Source of the DNA: an uncultured SAR116 cluster alpha proteobacterium
GTDB taxonomy: Bacteria; Pseudomonadota; Alphaproteobacteria; Puniceispirillales; Marisalimonadaceae
Reading direction: 5' to 3'
NCBI GenBank assembly: GCA_902615325.1
Contig: CACMOJ010000004.1
Coordinates: 1-64,000, forward strand
DNA length: 64,000 nucleotides
Of this stretch, positions 36,301 to 43,800 are shown piece by piece. Every line of letters starts with the position of its first letter. Within the stretch, counting starts at the first letter, position 1. The position numbers and the translations under genes were made by a program. Below the pieces are notes generated by a model that made no database searches, was not told where the DNA came from, and was given only the letters and a program-made list of their open reading frames with translations.

Positions 36301-37019
36301 AATAAAATTTTACCATTTCCAGAATTTCCTAATCTTATAATAGCATCATTACTATCGCCATAATCTACCGTAAAATTAATATATTTTGATAAATCTAATA
36401 GTAATTGATCCCTCGCATCTAAAATGTCTGGTGATGAATTTTTTGATCCTCCACTCATAATTAATTTATTGACCTGAGCAAGTTGATCCACAAGTGAATT
36501 GACAACCTTTAAATCATCTTGCACCTCTTTATGAGCACTTGATTTAAAGTTTTTTAATTGATTGTCATAATTGTTAAATGAATTTGCAAGAGCTTTACCA
36601 TTTTCTAATGCAACAGTCCTAGCTGACAATTCATCTGGTCTTGAAGCAATATCTTGTAATGAGTTAAAAAATCTTCCTATAAAGGTTCCAAGATCACTAT
36701 CACCTGGGAGTAACATATTTTCTAATTTGTTTAATTTATTAACAAAGCCATCTAATCTCTCATATTCACCATTTGTGTCTCTTAAGTTAGATGATAAAAA
36801 TGCATCAAATGATCTTCTAATTTGATTAACCCTTACCCCTAATCCTGACTGATCTGGGACATTAGTTACTCCACCTTGAACACTGGGAACTTCTTCAAGG
36901 TCAGCATTTCTTTTATTATATCCTTCTGTATTTACATTGGCGATATTTTGACCAGTAACTGCCAAAGCTTGTCTATAAGCTTGTACACCGGATTTACCTA
37001 TTTCAAATAAACTAGCCAC
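30357..37019 (-). CDS. flgK: Giant hook-filament junction protein FlgK
   Basis: A 2220-residue FlgK, about four times the usual 450-650. The ends are canonical: FEIGKSGVQAYRQALAVTGQ and NIANVNTEGYNKR at the N-terminus, SLDDEASHLLEFQQAYQASA and LQTARELFEALI at the C-terminus. In between are the ordinary FlgK domains (to about 640), then a region with one flagellin-like domain (about 790-1000) and eight copies of an ~80-residue module (consensus with FTVxGTDxxGN, ExITG, FKxITSI, GNVxIGT). It has no internal stop in 6.6 kb, so selection keeps it intact. It probably forms a large exposed collar at the hook-filament junction. Confidence 0.9.
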   Translation of the reverse strand: MASLFEIGKSGVQAYRQALAVTGQNIANVNTEGYNKRNADLEEVPSVQGGVTNVPDQSGLGVRVNQIRRSFDAFLSSNLRDTNGEYERLDGFVNKLNKLENMLLPGDSDLGTFIGRFFNSLQDIASRPDELSARTVALENGKALANSFNNYDNQLKNFKSSAHKEVQDDLKVVNSLVDQLAQVNKLIMSGGSKNSSPDILDARDQLLLDLSKYINFTVDYGDSNDAIIRLGNSGNGKILLEKTNKSILLSDIQEGRLIFNISRNGINSINNDVSSGLLFGVKNFYDFVGEVESEINQLAFRLSQNFNEIQQNGIDLNGKTGISMFSINSMKPKIQQNVGGFNVDMIVGNENLINQEKIKFKYLASSNSWEVSSSEGIKIYGNNNLNFEGFSLKIKGQISDNDQFIIEPNSSKASAFSFLLKDPSSLAAASKQIISSSLDNISKADLKIIGKENIINKSNIRNIDEVFSSSNNPLLASKFLNDGAFTIINPSTEFFNLSSLADQSSAQFNLYDSQIKGFSNITINLSDGNSLTLTSANEDPGDGIRSVKELADYLNSGLALDGKNEHNFRKYGLFASGGDGALTIKSSNASVTSASILSNGNTYSSSISQIDTSDATASEIQLFTRDGRHISGTALNSSDIAKIIKESNGFLKNAEYKNDYLNLNYRGIDSKRISTSGDYVLDFGANISYDKQATDNDGLFTNKDASSLSGSLTLDGVLSNSNDLDAFVTITSTGNDSSVNFTVEGYDLDGNFQSETIPGVNATSVTGNKVFKSVSSISSSANAAGELKIGTKASGYSLKITNDNDQSKTISVPINSSAYYTAKKLNENLVGTGVVASAKTILAIGPLSKTGSGTFSFDLKGSNSEEVSIIANVDSDDISDLAKQINQFTSQTNIKAVSTSDFDRVILISEEGYDIEMTNIVSPSDVSMGILNSEFELLNDRLHRIDISDEDEKSAFVKGNIRFESSLNFNSQIDSGQIISAKQDPSLNNLYDIKYNASGEIINFKPISMGLLDNNLSNENGKKAQAGLSNYGINIPLSGYRVFAKDDDSLFTSSNPGAAGVLTLNGALINETNLNSSITINCSGDETSNSFVIVGKNIDGNTISETVTGKNGESVQSAQIFTSITSITTTATANGNIEIGTRGRHKLIDYDSLVKNDNYSSGSITMKGVLSTADYLNAKIRVECSENESSNSFTINGLDMDGKTISETIQGTNGGAIEGTEVFKKVTSITVASNTTGNIMIGTVVGDSSWIAEIDANSLNADTSQEISNELIKELRKESPTSLLKGEVINQLPKENSKISLIFEGQDYEISMNSGELVVSGLEHNRVRASFEEMSSLDEDALAKSQSVNAGNNFSLNGVNATTTFQGTRVTIKSVEDESNNSFTVTGTDLDGNSISEKITGSEKGQTVSGLKIFKTITSISATSSTSGNIEVGTAPGYKLTISTEGSIEGDQFELVQNTNNLSNASNFGLTNATTTLIGNLIKKPSFDDNEENIPLRLSVNTGDTYENFYVKLAGNSDASQLFSSNSISTNATLSINATNLLAGKVTISTASGGDQSSTEFTVVGTDMSGTAQTEVITGATGGQTSTGLKVFRKITSITTGSSVGTGNVEIGKDSQPVFYNDSRDINLISLATVSANTSLGSIKSHTGYGGKVKLFTASGGNQTSTTFTVNGTDIDGNSISESITGANGNEFVIGNTTFNTITSISAGGTVGTGNVSVDYAVNSDISYSPPSGVTLFFDDNKGGSTDNDSLVTSKAISSVAALQFDGAFSTTDDDSLFKSKQIISADPLNLDGVLKSNKNLYAKVQITFTGNETGKTFTVAGYDKDGKYQSDIINGGSGTVNGAVEFKEILSITPSSATGNDVKIGTLAQSALINGSTVTITSGSNLTSNKFTVTGTDMFGNSMTEVITGGNNTTVYGKKVFKLISSIVPSATESGNVSIGTQATGRFSISHNIGKNDVILSRDPNNHKLYGLKTKNTRAIVNNDEIQLISLSGKPIQAKVPENSTKNIVSEQIIISNLPQEELVAVVMNGGAKKISSEYKILENAPKLDNTEYEIKIDKLNKNKVEIFDKKFGHSISTRILDQNRSFEAIGSRFQFSEEAIIGDSFLISNNTKGTGDNRNVLNMLDLQLEKMRDQNKGNFQEIFSNTVAKVGSNVQANDLSLNAANSNKKAAESAQSEFAGVSLDDEASHLLEFQQAYQASARILQTARELFEALIKVV
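31190..31405 (-). repeat. FlgK module 8
   Basis: Encodes VTITSGSN..NKFTVTGTDMFGN..EVITGG...VFKLISSI...SGNVSIGT. Full-length copy; boundaries approximate. Confidence 0.7.
31419..31650 (-). repeat. FlgK module 7
   Basis: Encodes AKVQITFTGNETGKTFTVAG-YDKDGK...FKEILSI...GNDVKIGT. Immediately precedes module 8. Confidence 0.7.
31865..32115 (-). repeat. FlgK module 6
   Basis: Encodes SLGSIKSHTGYGGKVKLFTA, then STTFTVNGTDIDGN...FNTITSISAGGTVGTGNVSV. Closest, with module 5, to the FliD copy. Confidence 0.75.
32170..32410 (-). repeat. FlgK module 5
   Basis: Encodes GKVTISTASGGDQSSTEFTV, VGTDMSG, EVITGATGGQT and FRKITSITTGSSVGTGNVEI. Same TASGG-QSST core as the FliD copy. Confidence 0.75.
32710..32950 (-). 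repeat. FlgK module 4
   Basis: Encodes RVTIKSVEDESNNSFTVTG, TDLDGNSISEKITG and FKTITSISATSSTSGNIEVG. Confidence 0.75.
33280..33520 (-). repeat. FlgK module 3
   Basis: Encodes IRVECSENESSNSFTINGLD, ISETIQGTNG and FKKVTSITVASNTTGNIMIG. Confidence 0.75.
33590..33830 (-). repeat. FlgK module 2
   Basis: Encodes ITINCSGDETSNSFVIVGKN, TISETVTGKNG and FTSITSITTTATANGNIEIG. Confidence 0.75.
34635..34875 (-). repeat. FlgK module 1
   Basis: Encodes VTITSTGNDSSVNFTVEGYD, SETIPGVN and FKSVSSISSSANAAGELKIG. Separated from module 2 by the flagellin-like domain. Confidence 0.7.
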
Positions 37020-37343
37020 TTATTTTTCTCTTTCATTAATCACTTGCGCCTTAAACTGATTGAATAAGGCATCTGCAATTCCAAAATTTGTTTTTTTAGA
37101 TAAAATTTCTGAGTATTGTTGATCAATCATAGAGTTAAATGTATTTATTGCCTCAGAGTCAAAAAGACCATTTTTTATTTTATTTTGTCTAGCTTGTTTT
37201 AAAATCTGATTAATAAATATCGATTCAAACTGATTTGAAATTTCCTTTAATTCTTTTAGTTTTTTATTTGAGTCTAATGTATTGATACTTAAATTATTTT
37301 TATAATTTTGTTGTAAATTATCTTTTAAAGTAATTTCATCCAT
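37020..37343 (-). CDS. flgJ: Rod-binding protein FlgJ (N-terminal domain only)
   Basis: A 107-residue protein with the rod-binding FlgJ pattern: LKELKEISNQFESIFINQIL (about residues 28-47), a KNGLFDSEAINTFNSMIDQQ segment and SEILSKKTNFGIADALF. It promotes rod assembly in the periplasm. The C-terminal muramidase domain of enteric FlgJ is absent, as is usual in alphaproteobacteria, so a separate lytic enzyme is needed. It sits in the run flgG-H-I-J-K-L, directly before flgK. Confidence 0.85.
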   Translation of the reverse strand: MDEITLKDNLQQNYKNNLSINTLDSNKKLKELKEISNQFESIFINQILKQARQNKIKNGLFDSEAINTFNSMIDQQYSEILSKKTNFGIADALFNQFKAQVINEREK

Positions 37344-37352
37344 ATTGTTCTC

Positions 37353-38492
37353 TTAAATGATAATCATTTGAGCTCTTAATGCTCCTGCTTCTCTCAGTGC
37401 TTCCAAAATGGCTACTAAATCAGCACTATTTGTGCCTATAGCGTTGATAGCGTCGACAATGTCTGATAAAGTTGTCCCAGCATCAAAAACAAATGCAGAA
37501 ACATTCTCAGCACCAGCCGTTATTTCAGTATCCTCATTTGTTACTGGATCTGTAGTATTTGTAACAGTAGTGTTAGCATTTTGTGTAGTAGTTGTTTGAC
37601 CGGGTGTTGTTGTAGTATTTTCTTGTACTTTTACAGTAAGGCTTCCATGGCTTACAGCTGCAGGTGTTACTCTTACATCACCACCAATAACAACTGTCCC
37701 TGTTCTAGCATTTACTACAACTCTTGCTACAGGAGAAGCTGGTTTTACTTCAATATTTTCTAATAAACTCATAAATGAAACTTTTTGAGAAGGATCTTTA
37801 GGTGCATTTACACTGATTGATGTGCCATCTAATGCCCTAGATACACCTGGTCCAAAAAGCTTGTTAATTTCTTCTACAATTCTGTTAGCTGTAGTGAAAT
37901 CTCCTTGATGTAAATTCATTACAAAATTTTTATTTTTTATAAATGGCGTTTCTACCATTTTTTCAACAGTTGCCCCATTAGCAATTGAACCAACAGTCGG
38001 AATGTTAACAGATAAAGATGACCCGTCTTTTCCTTCAACACCAAACCCGCCTACTGCAAGATTTCCTTGGGCAATTGCATATACTTGACCGTCAGCACCT
38101 TTTAATGGAGTCATCAATAAAGTCCCACCCCTTAAGCTTTTAGCTTTACCCATTGATGACACTGTAACATTTATAGTTTGTCCAACTTTAGTAAAAGGTC
38201 TTAATTCTGCAGTAACCATTACTGCCGCAGCATTTTTAGCACTTATATCAGCCGGCCCAACCTTCAAACCAAACTGAGATACCGTTGATGCCATGCTTTG
38301 AAGAGTTAGGTTAGATGCTGAGTCTCCAGTTCCATCCAAACCAACAACAAGTCCATAACCAAGAAGTTGATTGCTTCTAATTCCAGCAAAACTTACTAAA
38401 TCTTTTAATCTATCACCTTTCGCTTGACTTATAATCGAAAAAATAAGAGTTAGAAGTGAAATAGTCAAAAATACTTTTTTTTCAAATTTCAT
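37353..38492 (-). CDS. flgI: Flagellar P-ring protein FlgI
   Basis: A 379-residue P-ring subunit with an N-terminal signal sequence (hydrophobic residues about 7-22, cut near AKG). It has the FlgI landmarks [55 protein letters not shown] and an [14 protein letters not shown] end. It polymerises in peptidoglycan around the rod. A Thr/Asn-rich low-complexity stretch ([17 protein letters not shown], about residues 288-304) lengthens the usual loop. Gap of eight bases to flgH. Confidence 0.93.
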   Translation of the reverse strand: MKFEKKVFLTISLLTLIFSIISQAKGDRLKDLVSFAGIRSNQLLGYGLVVGLDGTGDSASNLTLQSMASTVSQFGLKVGPADISAKNAAAVMVTAELRPFTKVGQTINVTVSSMGKAKSLRGGTLLMTPLKGADGQVYAIAQGNLAVGGFGVEGKDGSSLSVNIPTVGSIANGATVEKMVETPFIKNKNFVMNLHQGDFTTANRIVEEINKLFGPGVSRALDGTSISVNAPKDPSQKVSFMSLLENIEVKPASPVARVVVNARTGTVVIGGDVRVTPAAVSHGSLTVKVQENTTTTPGQTTTTQNANTTVTNTTDPVTNEDTEITAGAENVSAFVFDAGTTLSDIVDAINAIGTNSADLVAILEALREAGALRAQMIII

Positions 38493-38500
38493 AATTTCTC

Positions 38501-39166
38501 CTAAAATGGTGATATCGCTCTTATGAACATACTACCCCAACCTGGCTTTGATTCATTTGATAAAGTTCCAGCACCAACATACTCAATTTGAGCTTCAGCT
38601 ATCAAATTTGATGAAACAGTATTTGACGCGCTTATATCTTGAGGTCTAACTATGCCAGCTAATCTTATATATTCTGACCCGTCTGTTAGTCTTAATCTTT
38701 TTTGACCTTTTATTTCTAAATTTCCATTTGGATAAACTTTTACTACAGTTGCTGAAATAAAACCAGTCAATGAATTTGACTGAGATGCTGACCCAGAACC
38801 TTTGAAACTATTTGATTTAGAAACATTACCACCAAGTCCAGCAAAGTTTCTTAAAATCCCCGTTGGACCAACCTCAGCACCAATAGAATCTTCTTTTGCG
38901 CTTTGACTAGTAACAGACTTTGTTGAAGAGAAAGTCTCGCTTAATTGTACAGTTAATATGTCTCCGACTTGGTGAGCCCTTTTATCTGACGAAAATAAAC
39001 CTGGAGAAGAAGTGCTGTATATTGCACCATTACTTGCTTTTGTTGCTTTCATCTCTGAAATTGTTGGAACAAGTGGCTTAAAATCTTTGTTAATTGCTTC
39101 TTCAACATACGTCGAACAATTAGTTATTATTAATAATAATACAAAACTTAAACTAAACTTTTTCAT
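38501..39166 (-). CDS. flgH: Flagellar L-ring lipoprotein FlgH
   Basis: A 221-residue outer-membrane ring lipoprotein. The signal peptide ends with a lipobox-like ITNC, making Cys17 the acylated residue. Conserved parts are SLFSSDKRA-type sequence ([20 protein letters not shown]), [27 protein letters not shown] and ending in [12 protein letters not shown]. It forms the L ring with FlgI below it. AAATGAAAAAG start region; same operon as flgG and flgI. Confidence 0.93.
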   Translation of the reverse strand: MKKFSLSFVLLLIITNCSTYVEEAINKDFKPLVPTISEMKATKASNGAIYSTSSPGLFSSDKRAHQVGDILTVQLSETFSSTKSVTSQSAKEDSIGAEVGPTGILRNFAGLGGNVSKSNSFKGSGSASQSNSLTGFISATVVKVYPNGNLEIKGQKRLRLTDGSEYIRLAGIVRPQDISASNTVSSNLIAEAQIEYVGAGTLSNESKPGWGSMFIRAISPF

Positions 39167-39187
39167 TTTTTAAACTTCTTTATCTTC

Positions 39188-39973
39188 TTACAAATTTTGA
39201 TTAACAAATCTTAACATATCATCAACTCCTGAAATCGCTTTTGAGTTGATTTCGTAAGCTCTTTGGGTCTCAATCATATCAACTAATTCCTGAACAACAT
39301 TAACATTAGAACTTTCTAATGCACCTTGTACTAACTTACCAAAACCATTGGTAAATGGATTTTCAACAATCGGAGGCCCGCTTGCGGGAGTTTCAATTAA
39401 TAAATTCTGACCTATAGGCTGTAAACCTGTTGGATTTGCAAAATCAGCTAATTGAAGTTGCCCAACTTCTTCTGCATCAACCTGACCAGGAACTTGAACT
39501 GAAACTATTCCATCGGATGAGATGTTGATGGATGTTACGCCTTCAGGGATTTCTATTTCGGGCTGTAAAACAAAACCTGATGGCGATGTTAATAATCCCT
39601 CAGCATTCTTCCCAAAAGTACCTGCCCTTGTATACGAAATAGTTCCATCAGGATTTAAAATTTGAAAAAAACCGCTACCGTCAATTGCGATATCCAGAGC
39701 ATTATCAGTTGTAATAATATTTCCTTGAGTGAATAATTTATCAGTATTAATTATCTTTACACCAGTTCCAACATTGAAACCTGAGACGTTTCTAGTTTCA
39801 CCAGTTGTTTGTGCGCCTGACGTTTTTAATACTTGGTATAAAAGTGATTCAAAATTTGCTCTATCTCTCTTAAAACCAGTTGTATTTACGTTAGCTAAAT
39901 TATTTGAAATAACTTGCATTCTTTTATTTTGGGCATTTAAACCTGTTTTAGCTACATGCATTGCATTTGACAT
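39188..39973 (-). CDS. flgG: Distal rod protein FlgG
   Basis: A 261-residue axial rod protein. N-terminal flagellar rod motif: AKTGLNAQNKRMQVISNNLA with NVNTTGFKRDRANFE (residues 8-42). C-terminal motif: LESSNVNVVQELVDMIETQR and AYEINSKAISGVDDMLRF. The length matches FlgG (about 260). It is the first gene after a sigma-54 promoter with CAGGAG before the ATG. This separates flgGHIJKL transcription from flgBCDEF, although the genes are contiguous. Confidence 0.95.
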   Translation of the reverse strand: MSNAMHVAKTGLNAQNKRMQVISNNLANVNTTGFKRDRANFESLLYQVLKTSGAQTTGETRNVSGFNVGTGVKIINTDKLFTQGNIITTDNALDIAIDGSGFFQILNPDGTISYTRAGTFGKNAEGLLTSPSGFVLQPEIEIPEGVTSINISSDGIVSVQVPGQVDAEEVGQLQLADFANPTGLQPIGQNLLIETPASGPPIVENPFTNGFGKLVQGALESSNVNVVQELVDMIETQRAYEINSKAISGVDDMLRFVNQNL

Positions 39974-40006
39974 AAAAAAAACTCCTGATGTTTATACATT
40001 AGAGTT

Positions 40007-40023
40007 TGCAATACATATGCCAA
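40007..40023 (-). promoter_or_regulatory. Sigma-54 promoter of flgGHIJKL
   Basis: Minus strand reads TTGGCATATGTATTGCA with exact geometry. The predicted start is near 39996, 23 bases before the flgG ATG. It lies in the 55-base gap between flgF and flgG. Confidence 0.8.
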
Positions 40024-40028
40024 AAAAT

Positions 40029-40784
40029 TTAATTTGGCATTCGCATCAAACTTGCACCTGCCTCATCTAGTTCTTTTGCAGTTGTTATGAATTTAACATT
40101 AATCTCAAAAGCTCTTGATTGTTCTATTCCAGCAACCAATTGGTCAACACTTTTAACATTAGAACTTTCTAAAAATCCTGAAACAATATTCGATAATTGA
40201 TCTGGCTCAGGTATTCCACCTTGTTCAGTTCTAATATATCCATCTAAAGATTTAACTAACTTTACGTTTTCCGTACCTCTTGTAGTGCCAATTTGTCCTA
40301 CATTAATTTCCTCTCCAGGCTCAGCATTTAAAGGTTGTATTGTAATTATTCCATCTTTTGCAATTGAAATTTTTTGAAAAGGTGGAACCTCAATTGGCTC
40401 TAAATCTACAGATAAAATTTGAGCACCCGTGTTGTCAATTAAGATTCTGTTTTCATCAATTTTTAGATCCCCTCTTCTAGATAGTGCTTGATTTCCATTT
40501 TTTGGATTAACAATAAAAAAACCATCTCCATCAATTGATAAATCTAGTGGTCTTTCTGTAGGATTTAAAGTTCCTTGACTATTATCAAATGCACCAACAT
40601 CGCTTAAAGCATAAACTCTTGGATCTATCCCCTTTTCTCTATCAAGATATATGGATCCAAAATTAGCATGAATATCTTTTTTAAAACCAGGAACATTAGT
40701 ATTTGATAAATTTTGAGAAGTGACAGATTGATTATTTTTCAAAATCTGCATGCTATTCAAAGCTGTGAATATACTTTTGTCCAT
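40029..40784 (-). CDS. flgF: Proximal rod protein FlgF
   Basis: A 251-residue rod protein. It begins SIFTALNSMQILKNNQSVTS with NLSNTNVPGFKKD (residues 4-36), has the central LDLSIDGDGFF and NQALSRRGDL, and ends with LESSNVKSVDQLVAGIEQSR and AFEINVKF. It is shorter and more divergent than FlgG. It lies directly after flgE, as the last gene of the flgB-led operon, 20 bases from flgE. Confidence 0.9.
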   Translation of the reverse strand: MDKSIFTALNSMQILKNNQSVTSQNLSNTNVPGFKKDIHANFGSIYLDREKGIDPRVYALSDVGAFDNSQGTLNPTERPLDLSIDGDGFFIVNPKNGNQALSRRGDLKIDENRILIDNTGAQILSVDLEPIEVPPFQKISIAKDGIITIQPLNAEPGEEINVGQIGTTRGTENVKLVKSLDGYIRTEQGGIPEPDQLSNIVSGFLESSNVKSVDQLVAGIEQSRAFEINVKFITTAKELDEAGASLMRMPN

Positions 40785-40803
40785 TTATTAAATCCTTTTT
40801 AAT

Positions 40804-43800
40804 TTATGCTCTAATTTGAATAATTGCCTGAGTTAAAGTCGTATTTGTTTCGATGGTTTTGGCATTAGCCTGAAAGTTTCTTTGAGCTGTAATTAAGTTT
40901 ACAAGTTCTTCGGTAATATCAACATTTGATCTTTCAAGAGAACCTGAAAGTATTGTACCATAACCATCAGCACCAGCTTCACCAACATTTGCAACACCAG
41001 AAACCGACGTCTCTACATATGTAGCGTTACCAATCTGCTTTAAACCATTTTGGTTATTAAAATTTACAGTAACTAATCTTCCAAGAGCAATGTTTAAACC
41101 GTTTGTATAGTTAGCACTCACTAATCCATTTGAAGCCACATCTAGACCATCAAGCTTACCAACAGTTTGACCGTCTTGAGTTACAGATCTTACGTTAAAA
41201 TCTGATGCAAATTGTGTGGACCCATTAAAATTTAAATCAAGATCAATAGACAATGCAGACTGATCTAAATCAGCATTTGCTGCAAAGTCGCCTTTATAAC
41301 CTACTTTTTGAATTGGACTAACAAGATTACCTTGAGTATCAAAAGTTAATTCACCAGGTCTTAAATATACCTTAGCAAATGTTCCATTTGTAGTGGGTGT
41401 CCAAGCGCTATCAGGTGCTAAAGTAGTAGTTGTTCCTGCATCATTCACAAAAAGTGACTGCCCCGTAGCTGACTTTGCTGTAGCATTAGCCATATTAACA
41501 AATGAAGGAGTAGATCCTGTCTGTAATTCTAGATTATCTAATCCTAATCTTGTACTTCCAGATACAAATATTTTACTATTTGCACCAGTTGTTCCAGTTG
41601 TGAAGGTAAAAGAATTTGATACTGTATTATACACTACAGTAACTCCATTTACTGTATTACCAGAACTATCTTCCATTTGATTAATTCTTTCTTGTAGGGC
41701 TGTGGCTAATTGTGTTCCATTATAAACACCCTCAGGAACTTTAATAGCAGCAGTTATGTCATTTACGTTAACAACAAATATAGTTTCTTCTGCAGCTTCA
41801 GATAAAAAGAAGTCTTCTGATAAATCCTCGTTAGAAGTTTTACCTGTAAGAACAGCTGCTGTTGACTTTAAACCCTGTCCAGCACCCTCACCTGTAGCAG
41901 TAGAAATTGCAGTCGTCGCGTTTACACCAAGAAGAGCATTTGTTCCTCCTGTTCCAGTGGTTGCAGCTGTTGCAACACCATCAACAATAGCTAATCTTCC
42001 TATTTCAATATTAGAGGAAGCTTGACCAGCATCACCAACGCCAACAGCTGAATTTGAAGGAATGTTCTCACCAGTCGTACCACTAGATATACTAAATTTC
42101 CTTGTTAAGTTATTATACTCAACTTCTACACCAAAAGCTCTCTGAGTGTCAGCAGCAATCTGATCACCTTTAAATACAACTGACTCAGCTTTAAGTACAG
42201 CACCACCACCAATATTTGCTGTTGCTTTATTAGCTAATGTTTTTAGTCCAATAGCATTTGACCCAGTTCCTTCTCCAGGCGCAAAAGCAGAAAAAGAAAA
42301 CATCTTACTAGATGTTGATGTTCCAATTTTTGAAGGTACACCTTGCAAAGTAAAATTTTGACCTGATGAATCATATGCTATTTTCAGTGCTGGATCATTT
42401 TCATCCACCCAATCATCAGTTATTCCCAGATCTTGAAAAATGGAAACATTATCATTATGAGCTGCAGCAGTTGTGCCACCAACACCTCTTGTTAATCCAG
42501 TAAAAGTTGTAGCAGTTTTACCAGTATATTGGACTAACTCATTTTCAATTCTGAGAAATCCACTATCATCAAAACCCGTTGTGTCATCAACAGTAATAGT
42601 GGTCGCCGCATCTGTAATATTTGATGTATTATTAATCAATGTGTGTCTTCTTTCTAACCCTAAACCCTCTATACTTTCAACAAGACTAACTTCAGGTAGT
42701 AACGTTATTGTTGCGTTATCTGCATGAGTAGCGGCTGTAGTTCCATTAGCACCACGAGTTAATCCAGATAAAACACTTCCTGTATTACTAGTATACGTTA
42801 TTTGTTCTGAACCTATTAATATAGTTCCTTTTGACGGTAATGGACCATTACTGGTTCCATCATAATTGATTGTTGTTTCGGTAGCAGTTAAATCATCATT
42901 TCCTGAAGTATCTGAATTATCGTTTAAAACTGCAGTAGCTGAGGCAGAAGCAGATGTACCATCAACTCCCCTTGTAACACCTGTAAAATCAGTACCATTA
43001 TCATCAAGGCCAGTGTAAGAGATTTTCTCATTACCTATTTTGATTGTTCCAGTCGCTGGAAAACCTGCAGTAGAACCTACTGTTAATGTTCCTCCTGTAG
43101 CTGGAGTTCCAGTCGCAACAGCAGCTGCAGTAACTGTATTCCTTAATTCATCTCTAAAATCACTTATTATACCTTCAGTAAATGATACTAATGAAACAGC
43201 TGTATCATCAACTATATTGTTAGAACTAAAGTCAGTACTCGAAATTGTAATTTGATTAGTGGATGTATCGGTAGCGGAGTAATCAACCTCTGTTGTTCCA
43301 ATTTTAATTCTTCCGCCAGTTGAAGGAAATCCTGTTACATCGTCAACTGTAATAGTCGTTGTAGTAGATGAAGTTAATGCTCCATTTAATAACGTACTTG
43401 GTTGTTTTAAATCCTTATTAAGATACGCATGCTTGTTTAATTCTTTTAGAACAATTCTTTTACTTCCAAAATGAGTTGTTTGATTGTCAAAAATGTCTGA
43501 ACCACCCTCAAAATAGGCGTCTACATCTTTTGAAGCTGTGTGTAGAACTTTAATTTTAGTGTCTGTAATATTTATAGCTGCTGTAGAGTCTGATTTTAAG
43601 TTAAGAAATTTATTACCATTTGCATCAGTTCCAGCACTTGAAACAGAAAACTTTGCACCATTATACTTTAAATTGTTTACAGTTGAAGTAGTTGTATCAA
43701 ACTCCCCTGCAAGATAAACTTCAGTGGGAAATGAAGTTGTTGAAATAGTATCATCAGGATCATTAATAAATACTTTTAATGTTCCACTTGCATCTTGGAC

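Noticed and set aside
35050-36825. Plus-strand frames of 80-104 codons opposite flgK
   Set aside because: Antisense shadows of an intact, conserved gene with no ribosome sites.
42430-43370. Integrated prophage fragment in the flgE region
   Set aside because: The phage-like repeats lie in one continuous FlgE frame with canonical ends; no phage genes surround them.
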